A program made the translations under genes and the position numbers. A model generated the notes under the pieces. The model searched no databases. It had not been told where the DNA came from and worked only from the letters and a program-made list of their open reading frames with translations. A stretch of 64,000 nt of DNA, taken from the NCBI GenBank assembly GCA_963995525.1, contig OZ023205.1:69199292-69263291 (forward strand), read 5' to 3'. Of the stretch, positions 12,351 through 21,275 are shown piece by piece (within the stretch, counting starts at the first letter, position 1; every line of letters starts with the position of its first letter). This DNA is from Escarpia spicata (Eukaryota > Annelida > Polychaeta > Sabellida > Siboglinidae).

Positions 12351-13566
12351 TTAAATAGATGCAGCCTGTCCCACTGTCAACAGATTGCAGCAAGTTCTCT
12401 GAGAAAACTGCTGCCCCCTTTCCACTTAGATGTAGGCCATCTCTCATGTACATATCTTCCCTCCCAATAAAGTATCCCCATAAATCTACCAATCCCATCC
12501 CCTCTTCTTTACACATCTGCTCAACTAGTGCGTTGATCGCCATCTTCTTGCAGTTTCTATATGTCGGCCCCCTTCCTCCCATTACTGGCAAAATTCCTGA
12601 GAGGATAATCTGTTCTACTCTTGTCTTCTTTAACTTCTTCACTAACTGTCTGTACTTCTGAACTATCCCAGTTGTTCCCTCCCTCTCTGCGTTATTTGTC
12701 CCTACATGTACTAGTATAGACCCTCCCTTGCCATGCCCCAGTACCTTCTCTACCCTTTCAGTTACATGTTCTATCCTAGCCCCCGGTAGACAAACAACGA
12801 CGTCCTCCCCCTCGCTTAGAGTCTTATCTGTCTTTCTCATAATCGAATCGCCCATAAACACCCTCTCTTTCCTCATTGCCCCCTCAATCACTGCCTCAGT
12901 GTAGCTCTGTCTACGGTTTGCATCTGTCTGGTTGTAATCTTGTTCCCCTGTCTTCTGCTCTCCCGTCACAATCTCGTCCGTTCCATTCTTTCCTGACGCT
13001 GTTTCTCTTGTCACCTTTCTTCCTGTCATCGTCCCTCCCGACTTCTCTTCTGTCACATGTACTCTCACTTCCTTTCTTCCCGTCATCTTTCCTCCCATTG
13101 CATTTCCTTCTCTCCTCTCCCGTCTCTTTTTCCCTCCTACCTCTTTCTCTACGGTCACTTTATCTCCTGCCACCTTCACACCTGTCACATTTCCTGCCGT
13201 CGATCCTCCACTTTCTTCCCCTCCGATCACCTTCCCTCCTCTCAGTCTCCTTTCCTCGGTCTTGTTGCCACTACTCTGCTCCTTCAGTTTCACAGTATTC
13301 CCAACTTTATCCCTGTCGTCTCTCTCCATTCCGTCTGTCTTCTTGCTGATTCTCATCTCCATCCCCTTCACAATATCTACCAACCTAGCTACCTCTTTCT
13401 CCAGACATTTCACCTTCCAACACCCCACGCACTGAAAGGTGAATCCCTCTTCCTTGGTTTCTGTCCATGACTTCGTACAGCCGGATAAGGCAAAATCTAC
13501 CCAACTGTGGCAGTCGTCGCACACCAAGTGTCTCTTTGCCTTGACTTGCCGCTTGCAAGGCGCCAT
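12346..13566 (-). CDS. CR1 ORF1: zinc-finger plus SGNH esterase-like protein, 406 aa
   Basis: Intact ORF. The N-terminus has a Cys/His finger (VCDDCHSWVDF at 15-25, with CVGCWKVKC at about 46-54), like the PHD-type finger of CR1 ORF1 proteins. The middle is low-complexity, rich in Gly, Lys, Glu and Thr. The C-terminal part is an SGNH/GDSL hydrolase-like domain with block I FMGDSIMR, block III HVGTNN and block V DGLHLS, which supply the expected Ser, Asn and Asp/His. CR1-type ORF1 esterases are thought to help retrotransposition, possibly by acting on membranes or lipids. No break is seen. Confidence 0.88.
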   Translation of the reverse strand: MAPCKRQVKAKRHLVCDDCHSWVDFALSGCTKSWTETKEEGFTFQCVGCWKVKCLEKEVARLVDIVKGMEMRISKKTDGMERDDRDKVGNTVKLKEQSSGNKTEERRLRGGKVIGGEESGGSTAGNVTGVKVAGDKVTVEKEVGGKKRRERREGNAMGGKMTGRKEVRVHVTEEKSGGTMTGRKVTRETASGKNGTDEIVTGEQKTGEQDYNQTDANRRQSYTEAVIEGAMRKERVFMGDSIMRKTDKTLSEGEDVVVCLPGARIEHVTERVEKVLGHGKGGSILVHVGTNNAEREGTTGIVQKYRQLVKKLKKTRVEQIILSGILPVMGGRGPTYRNCKKMAINALVEQMCKEEGMGLVDLWGYFIGREDMYMRDGLHLSGKGAAVFSENLLQSVDSGTGCIYLN

Positions 13567-14180
13567 ATCAGAATTTATTTAATAATAATAATCTAATTAG
13601 CTATTTAGAGATGTGTCATCAGCGATGGCCCCGCCCTTTTTGTAGAAGATTCGGTGTGAAAGCTCGAGGTCGACTGGTTGGATGTTGCGGGGGACCCGCC
13701 ACTCCGGGGGTGCGGGAGCGAGGATATTGGTCGGTGTCGCCGCCTAGCGGTGTCGTGTGTGTTTGTTTTGTGACGGTTTGAAGTAGCGCCGCCTATCGGT
13801 TTTGGTGGGTTATGATTCGGAGGGTTTAGTGTCTCCGTGTAGCGGTGGGGTATTGTTTATAAGGCCGATGATTCTGGTGGCGCCGCCTATCGGCGTTGGT
13901 TGGTTGAGTTACCGACGGTGTTTGGCGTCGAGAGCGAGCGGTGTGACTGTCGGAGCCGAGGGTAGAAAGAGGTGTTGTGATAAGGTGCCGCGATGAACAG
14001 ATGATTTAGGAATTCGATGAATGTTGTGTATGTGGGAGCTGTCGTACGTAGGGCGTTGTTATAGTGTAAGCCGTATTAGTGTCGGGCGTCGCCGCCTGGC
14101 GCTGGTGTGGTGTTTATTTTGTGAGGCCGACGCCTATGGTGGCGCCGGCTATCGGCGTTAGTTGGATGATATTCCGACGG
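13567..14180 (-). promoter_or_regulatory. candidate CR1 5' UTR with repeated GC-rich modules
   Basis: Upstream of ORF1 a GC-rich motif close to GCGCCGCCTATCGGCG recurs about six times (near 13738, 13787, 13829, 13880, 14088 and 14140), often followed by TTGGTTGG-like sequence. Repeated promoter modules are known in some LINE 5' UTRs. That this is the CR1 5' UTR rather than older host DNA is an inference. Confidence 0.45.
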
Positions 14181-14230
14181 TGTTTGGATAGTATAATCCG
14201 TATGCGTTTTTGATCGCCATGGAAGGGAAG

Positions 14231-14660
14231 ATAGGACGGTATAGTAAGCTAAATTAATAAGTAGGAATATACTTTCCAACGTTTTATTCACGAATACAAT
14301 GCATACAACATGCGAGATCGACTTCTTTATACATAATATGTACATAATACATATAAAAATAGGATTTATGATGATAAATTCTGGACTTTTCTGTGTGGAA
14401 ATTTCCTCGCTAACTTAGAACTGACATGTATCGGTCCTAAATAGGTAGCGCTGGTAAATGGCGGGAGTAAATACGACTCTCTTAGAGGTGGTACATCCGA
14501 CGTAGACGAACAGACATGTACTGGTCCTAAATAGGTAGCGCGGGAAAACGGCGGGAGTAACTATAACTCTCTAGACGTGTTTATACTACACGTTATGATT
14601 CAGGACGATATAGTAAGCTAAATCTGTAAATAACAACCGAGTCTTCAACGTATTATTAAA
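14231..14660. repeat. diverged direct repeats, about 70-90 bp blocks
   Basis: Two block pairs. GACATGT..CGGTCCTAAATAGGTAGCGC at 14423 recurs at 14511, and TATAGTAAGCTAAAT at 14236 recurs at 14608. Together they suggest an old duplication of this stretch. Confidence 0.6.
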
Positions 14661-15244
14661 GATCACAAAGCGTACGAAATACAAAAAGGAGTACTTCATA
14701 ATAGCAACAAGAAAACTATCAGTGGCCGTACAGCCGCCAAAGTGTTCAGTCGTCGAGTCTGTGGATCGAGTAGGACGGTAAAGCGTCTCTCAGAGAGGGG
14801 GCGTTGACACAGCGAGCCCAGTGTAGCGTCAGCCACGAGGTCACCTTTCCGACGATAGCCTCCTGCGAGAGACCACCGCTGGACATCTAGTAAGTGTCGT
14901 ACAGTACTGAAAGGGTGCAAATAGCCGACGGAATAATAAGGAGACTCCCGAACTCGTACATCACAGTTCTGTAGAGGTGCATGACTAATCCGTCCGGTTT
15001 ATTCAGGCACCCGCTGAGATGGTCGCCATGGCACGCATCCGGGAAGTTACGTTTCGCCTTCGCGATGATGAGTTCGCCGATCTCCTCAGCGAACACCTGC
15101 AGCAGTCGACGCTCCATGTCGGACGACTAGGAAACGGCGGTGAGCTCGGTGTATCGCTTACGGCTGTTGTGACAGCAGGGAGCATCGTAGTGGTCCCCGA
15201 CGGAGGACGTTCCAGACGGCGGGGGCGGCAGCAGCGACGGCAAA

Positions 15245-15475
15245 GCCGGTAGGGAAGCGAACGGCAATGTCAAAGACGACGACGACGACGAAGGTCCCAG
15301 CGGCGGTGGCGGCGGCGAAGACGGCGACGACAACGGGAAGGAGTTGCTCTACGGGCACCATCGCCGGGAGAGAATCGTCCCAGAGGTCCGGCAGAGGGAG
15401 CGAACGGCGATGTCGACAGCGACGACGAATGCGGGAGCGGCGGCGGTGAAGACGGCGACGACGCGAAGGCAACGT
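15245..15475. repeat. duplicated GC-rich low-complexity segment
   Basis: Two related segments (about 15256-15335 and 15398-15465) share GCGAACGGC.ATGTC, then GA(C/G)GAC runs, GCGGCGGTG and GAAGACGGCGACGAC. Most long ORFs here come from the trinucleotide bias. Confidence 0.7.
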
Positions 15476-16072
15476 CGACTTTGTGAATCATAACAACGAA
15501 AACTTCGAAAACCCTTAAGTAGGTTCGACAAGCACTGTTCGCTCGTTACAGCAAACAACCAAACAAATAACAAAGTCCTTCGACAGCGAGGTGGACGACG
15601 ACTGGGAGCGCTAGTTGTTGTTTCCTCCTACACGAGTAGAGGGGCCATGGTAACCACGTCGTCGAGCACGCGGCGCATAGCGTAGGAGTACGTGACCGAG
15701 GCTCGCTCTTGGATGTATGTGAGCACGTTCGAGTCTTTCACTTGAAAGTCCCGGTTCCCGCAGCTACCATTCCGTCGGTCTGTCAGCACGGCGAGGAAGA
15801 TGCCTTTGTTGACGTCGTTCTGGCGCTTGCTCAACTCCTTCCTGCTGTATCTTTCGACCGAGCACAGGGCAATCATCCCTCGACTTGGATCCTTGGAGAT
15901 TCCGGGCGTTCTTTTTCACACTTGTTCAATGCATATACTGCCTTGCCAGTTTCACATCAGCTTTACAGTGTATATGTGGAAAGGTAATTATATGAACATA
16001 TAAACTACAATATAACAAATAAAATTATACTTTCAAACGTTTACCTCCGTAATATTGTTTCTGCGATTAAGA

Positions 16073-16073
<1 letters not shown>

Positions 16074-16160
<87 letters not shown>
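16074..16160. repeat. (CA)n microsatellite
   Basis: About 42 uninterrupted AC dinucleotides, followed by a looser ACACAA/GCACGCAC region to about 16200. Confidence 0.98.
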
Positions 16161-16165
<5 letters not shown>

Positions 16166-17109
16166 TGCATACGCATGCACGCACACACAAACACTCACGC
16201 ACGGATAGTCTCAAAGTTCGCAAAATCCACATCTATTCAAAACACCACCCGATTTGTGTCAGCACAGGCCAGTCATGCTGCCGATCGTGGTATCCACTAT
16301 AAAAATAATGTCAATTACATCGATGGATGTTCCACTCAATAGATGACTGTCACTAATTATTGTACCGGCGATGTTTGGTGACGACGAGACTATCGCCCAC
16401 CAATACGTGATACGCTACGTTGTTGGGGACTTTGACACGACAATTCCTAAGTTCATTACTTAAAGTAGGTATGAGCACAATTAAAACGTCTCTGTGTGTG
16501 TTTCGTTTGATCGATTGCTTTATACTGATAATCTTGGTTCGTGTGCCTTCTCTCCACAAGACCAGTGGACAGTTGTTCGTTGCATGCTCAACCACTGTAT
16601 ACATATTACAAAAGCTGTCTTCTATAAATTCTCTTGTGGTCTTATTCTCTGGATTGGGCTCAATTACAACAAAGATACAAAATTGCTTACCAAGCGAAGC
16701 TAGCTGTGCCCTCTCATCAATAATTTATTTTGTCTTTGATGTCGATGGCCCAAACGAACATCCAGTGTTTCTTTGGAAGTTTGTGATCCAAGAAAATTAC
16801 ATCATTATACACATTATATGCTGCTCTCACATTTCAAACACGAAATCGTCAAATTCTGTGCATCGAAGTTGACTACCTTATAATCTTTGGACAGTTTTGC
16901 TGAGCAGTTGCCTCTGGCATGCTACCTAATCCGTCGATGAAACGAAGTGACCATGTCGTCTGACTTTTCCGCTACGCTGCCAAGCAATGCGTCTGTGGAC
17001 TTACACCACAGTCGGATTCAGGGGGCGGCGGCGACAACTTTTCAATAGCACTCCTCGTCTTCCGATGTCACAGTCGACCATCACCTGACTACCAATCACC
17101 TGACTACTA

Positions 17110-17535
17110 TCACCACACATTACACGAAGAGCAGATTTTTGAAACTCTAGTTTCCTTGAGTACATGGTAGAGAACATGTTCAGTGTCGTCCACATCCACT
17201 GCGATGTCGTAGTGGATGTGCGTTAGTGCCAACGATGACCATCTGCTCTGGCCCATGCAGGCACGCATGTATGTGTGCAGTAGCCCGAGTGCTCTGGCGC
17301 TCCTCTCACACTCGCACGAGGTCACGGGATGGTACACGCCACCTGCAGTAGCACATGTAGATTGGGGAAGATGTCCTTCTGGCATACATACACTGATCGC
17401 TTTCACGCAGGAGTCGGGACATTTGCTTGGGTTCTTGTCCCTGAATCGAGGCTGATAACGGTGCATTTCTCTGCCAGCAGAGACGGTGTGGGCAGACAAT
17501 TCTTGTACAATTCTGCAACGGATATGACGTCATGT
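17110..17535 (-). pseudogene. hAT transposase C-terminal (dimerisation) fragment
   Basis: Across two minus-strand frames I read a sequence like LHVLLQVACTIP, then PVTSCECERSARALGLLHTY, MRACMGQSRWSSLALTHIHY and DIAVDVD. This is the C-terminal hAT dimerisation region (PVTSCECERSFS...LR..MG..RL..LALLHIH) of the ZMYM/THAP0-like group. A frameshift near 17330 separates the halves. The catalytic upstream part would lie at higher coordinates and is not recognisable. Dead fragment. Confidence 0.75.
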
Positions 17536-18430
17536 TAAAATTTTAGATTGACACGTGTATGACGGCACGTTATAAGGAATTGACACAAATGTGACAGTGT
17601 TAAAAGGAATTGACACGGTATGACGTATGAAGAAATTCCAATATGTATATAAATACCTCACATTTTGTTTAAATGGGAAGGAAGTAGGAGGTTGAGAGTA
17701 CTTGCGTCTTTAGATCAGATATGGGCGGGTTGTAACTTTACCGGGCTGCACTCGTCGTTTAGAATAAAAATATGCAAATGCCGAACGTTCCTGGATGTAC
17801 AGTGCAAGTGTAAATGGAAGAATCTCTCACACGAAATCCACGATTTTTGTCAATTCCACTTTTCCTGTTTAGCAGTACTTTCATAATGACCTCTTTCTTC
17901 ATGTTGTTTTGTTTCTTGTTCAGACCGTTTATGCTAAATATATTTGTAGGTCCGAAGCAATAAGTGTTGTAGCACAGCCAGACGAAACCAGAAGCCTCAC
18001 ATGACCCGTTCCTTTCCACTCAATTTGGAAATTACATAATTGTCTAACAACTTAGCTGCTACAGCTCTGTGTCCATTTGATGATTTCACACAACTGAAAC
18101 AAAGGTTGGAAGATGTAACAGTTTACATTGCTACCTCTTATATTACAGAGGTAGCAATCAGCCGGTTATAGATATTCCACAACACAGGATGCAGAGAATT
18201 TAAATTGCTTTCTGTCAATGTAGAATTTTAAATGCTCTTGATGCGACCTACTTGGTAAATGGAAAGAACACAGCTCCAAAGCTACAAATAAAAATCACTT
18301 ACTCAGAATTATCTATGTTTTCAACAAATGAAGAAAGTAGAGAGGCATCTAGGGTAATACAGTGTGATGATGACGGTGATGACGAAGTTGATGACGTCTT
18401 AGGTGATGGTAATGGCGATGACACCCTGGC
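17536..18430. other. no gene seen
   Basis: AT-rich sequence with short diverged repeats, such as ATTGACAC... near 17546, 17579 and 17608. Nothing coding is convincing. Confidence 0.5.
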
Positions 18431-18439
18431 TGTTGGATT

Positions 18440-20405
18440 GACAGAGGCTTCATGCAACTAACAAAGGCTGTTGATGCAATGGATATGGTGGCCCTAGGTG
18501 CAGTGGCAACAGTAACCGAGGTGACGCGCTCTTTTTCTTGCTGCTGAAACAACACAACATGACCTTCATGATATATGGACAGATGTATGTACGTACGTAC
18601 GTACGTATGCATGTATGAACAGATATATGTGCTTCGTAACAGCGTTTGAAATATTCTGAAAAGTAAGTCACCTTATTTATAACGTGGGCTGAAGACATTT
18701 GTAAAACATTTAAATTTGAAACTCACTATTACCTCTTTAGTTTTTTCTCCCACTGCTGCTGTTTCTCCACTTTCTCTGGCAACATACCTTCTTGCAGTGG
18801 TGTACACATCCTTCCTTCGCTTAGACGGTGACGATGCTGGCGGGTTGAGTGGAGTAGAGGGTGGGGACAATAATGCTGGGGGGTTGGCTGGAGTAGGGAG
18901 TGGGGACAGTGATGCTGGTGGGTTGGCTGGAGTGGGGACTCTGATGCTGGCGGGTTGGCTGGAGCAGGGAGTGGGGACAGTGATGCTGGCGGGTTGGCTG
19001 GAGTAGGGAGTGGGGACAGTGATGCTGGCGGGTTGGCTGGAGTAGGGAGTGGGGACAGTGATGCTGGCGGGTTGGCTGGAGTGGGGACTCTGATGCTGGC
19101 GGGTTGGCTGGAGCAGGGAGTGGGGACAGTGATGCTGGCGGGTTGGCTGGAGTAGGGAGTGGGGACAGTGATGCTGGGGGGTTGGCTGGAGTAGGGAATG
19201 GGGAAAGTGATGTTGGGGGATTGGCTGGGGCAGGGAGTGGGGACAGTGATGCTGGCGGGTTGGCTGGAGCAGGGAGTGGGGACAGTGATGCTGGCGGGTT
19301 GGCTGGAGCAGGGAGTGGGGACAATGATGCTGGCGGGTTGGCTGGAGCAGGGAGTGGGGACAGTGATGCTGGCGGGTTGGCTGGAGTAGGGAGTGGGGAC
19401 AGTGATGCTGGCGGTTTGGCTGGAGCAGGGAGTGGGGACAGTGATGCTGGCGGGTTGGCTAGAGTAGGGAGTGGGGACAGTGATGCTGGGGGGTTGGCTG
19501 GAGTAGGGAGTGGGGACAGTAATGCTGGGGGGTTGGCTGGAGTAGGGAGTGGGGACAATGATGCTGGGGGGTTGGCTGGAGTGGGGACTGTGATGCTGGC
19601 GGATTGGCTGGAGTAGGGAGTGGGGACAGTGATGCTGGCGGGTTGACTGGAGCAGGGAGTGGGGACAGTGATGCTGGCGGGTTGGCTGGAGCAGGGAGTG
19701 GGGACAGTGATGCTGGCGGGTTGGCTGGAGTAGGGAGTGGGGACAGTGATGCTGGGGGTTGGCTGGAGTAGGGAATGGGGAAAGTGATGTTGGGGGATTG
19801 GCTGGGGCAGGGAGTGGGGACAGTGATGCTGGCGGGTTGGCTGGAGCAGGGAGTGGGGACAGTGATGCTGGCGGGTTGGCTGGAGCAGGGAGTGGGGACA
19901 ATGATGCTGGCGGGTTGGCTGGAGCAGGGAGTGGGGACAGTGATGCTGGCGGGTTGGCTGGAGTAGGGAGTGGGGACAGTGATGCTGGCGGTTTGGCTGG
20001 AGCAGGGAGTGGAGACAGTGATGCTGGCGGGTTGGCTGGAGCAGGGAGTGGGGACAGTGATGCTGGCGGGTTGGCTGGAGTGGGGACAGTGATGCTGGTG
20101 GGTTGACTGGAGCAGGGAGTGGGGACAGTGATGCTGGTGGGTTGGCTGGAGCAGGGAATGGGGACAGTGATGCTGGCGGGTTGGCTGGAGCAGGGAGTGG
20201 GGACAGTGATGCTGGCGGGTTGGTGACTGGGGCTGCTGAGGCTGGTACTGTTCCAGTGGCTGCCCGGGTAGCTGTGACAGCGACGTCAAGCTGGATGCTG
20301 TAGACAAAGGCGGGGAATTCGGGTGGGTGACAGGGGATGCAGCGGTCGGGGCAAGAGGTGTGGCATCATACCAGCCCCCTGAAGTGGGCTGCCTCTTTGG
20401 CAGCA
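18440..20405 (-). CDS. possible proline/glutamine-rich protein gene interrupted by a minisatellite
   Basis: Low-confidence minus-strand gene. 20405-20225 is open and coding-like, with KRQPTSGGWYDATPLAP and then a Ser/Pro/Gln-rich run. 18868-18760 continues the repeat frame as LNPPASSPSKRRKDVYTTAR and reaches a good donor (AAGAAG then GTATGT). A possible next exon follows the acceptor TTGTTGTTTCAG at 18549. Between them the 39-bp array could encode 13-residue Pro-rich repeats (SPLPTPANPPASL), but units of other lengths shift the frame. It may equally be intron. I do not recognise the protein. Confidence 0.3.
18838..20225 (-). repeat. 39-bp minisatellite, about 36 copies, with higher-order duplication
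   Basis: Units start GTGGGGACAGTGATGCTGGC on the plus strand. Most are 39 bp, and a few are shortened (for example near 18935, 19080, 19585 and 20080). A rare variant containing GGGAAAGTGATGTTGG occurs at about 19203 and again at about 19780, with similar neighbours, so a block of about 577 bp was itself duplicated. 39 is a multiple of 3, which explains the long ORFs in several frames. Confidence 0.97.
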
Positions 20406-20829
20406 AAGTCCAACTGAATTTCTACGAGATGTTTACACGATTTAAAAAAAATCCAGACCCTATGGTAGCAAGCATAACGTTGATACAGTATGGTTATGCC
20501 ACTATATTAGGTAAACCTGATCAGAAGTCATGAGACAGGAACTATGGTGACAAGAATTACATGCATAAACTGAAGCTGACAAGGGCTGTAGATGAAAACA
20601 ACTAAATGATAGCAGCCACGTTTGAAGTCAACACGTGACCGGATAATATGGGACTGATTTAACCGGGAACTATAAACATAAATAACTATAAGCGACAGAA
20701 GGCGACATTAGTACGTCATAATACCTCATGAGGCACTGAAATAACCAGATATGATGTAATGATGCCCGCATAATAGTAGCACTACCAAAACAGTTCAACA
20801 CATACACAAATTGATTGATAATTTTTTAT

Positions 20830-21275
20830 TGATAATTTTATTTTCACCTGTTAACATGCTTTATATACACTACGTTTGATGGCCAAGCCATATGTACAAT
20901 GGATTACAATTTTAAAAACATTAAAATAAAAAATATTATAATAAAATAATAGTAATAATTAAAAACAAATACATAATAAACAAAAAAATGTAATCATAAC
21001 CATACACTAAGAAAAACACATAAATGTACAGTTAAAATGGAGAACAATTAAAATGGTGGTGTAGTACTCAAATATTTGTGTAGGGACTTCTGGAAGTTTG
21101 GTACAGAATGGCTGTTTTTAATGTCAATTGGTAAATGATTCCATAGTTTTAGACCGGACACATTAAAGCTGTGTTGATAGTAGACAGCTCTGGCTTTAAG
21201 TGGTTTAAAAGGGGTTCGATACCAGAAAAATGGGCCAAGAGGCCGTGAAGTTCTTTGGACTATATTGTGAGTTTA
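20830..21275 (-). mobile_element. 3' end of a non-LTR retrotransposon
   Basis: The minus strand reads RAVYYQHSFNVSGLKLWNHL, then PIDIKNSHSVPNFQKSLHKY, then a stop at 21048-21050. This matches the standard end of CR1/L2/RTE-type polymerases (SF...xWNxLP...S...F...LxxYL). AT-rich 3' UTR follows down to about 20830. The element is heavily 5'-truncated. Confidence 0.8.

Larger units (their letters stand above)
9360..14180 (-). mobile_element. CR1-clade non-LTR retrotransposon, nearly full length (copy 1)
   Basis: Minus-strand LINE with a candidate 5' UTR (about 14180-13567), ORF1 (13566-12346), ORF2 (about 12350-9467) and a short 3' UTR. The 3' end has a hairpin (CCATCCAGA...TCTGGATGG, 9391-9417) followed by a tail of about two copies of a 10-mer (AATCTTGTTA-like). 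A second copy at 55960-60137 shares the sequence from the tail into ORF1, which supports the 3' boundary. The 5' limit is uncertain. Confidence 0.85.
14690..16750 (-). pseudogene. unrecognised GC-rich coding-like block, minus strand
   Basis: Several minus-strand open stretches look coding by composition but match nothing I know. One is 16720-16353, containing FVVIEPNPENKTTREFIEDS. Another is 15930-15628, containing LAVLTDRRNGSCGNRDFQVK. A third is 15117-14887, which starts MERRLLQVFAEEIGELIIAK, with a continuation in another frame to about 14700. They are interrupted by stops, frame changes and a GC-rich low-complexity stretch at 15200-15480. No splice signals clearly link them. They could be a decayed intronless gene or a mobile or viral insert. 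Function unknown. Confidence 0.35.

Noticed and set aside
13057..13470. Plus-strand Ser/Leu/Pro-rich ORFs
   Set aside because: Antisense of the low-complexity part of CR1 ORF1.
16041..16342. Val/Cys and His/Thr ORFs
   Set aside because: (CA)n microsatellite.
18716..20303. Gly/Ala/Asp-rich plus-strand ORFs (SGDSDAGGLAG repeats)
   Set aside because: Shadow of the 39-bp array; coding-like flanks exist only on the minus strand.
21205..21225. tRNA B-box-like GGTTCGATACC
   Set aside because: Lies inside a retrotransposon coding stretch; no A box or cloverleaf.
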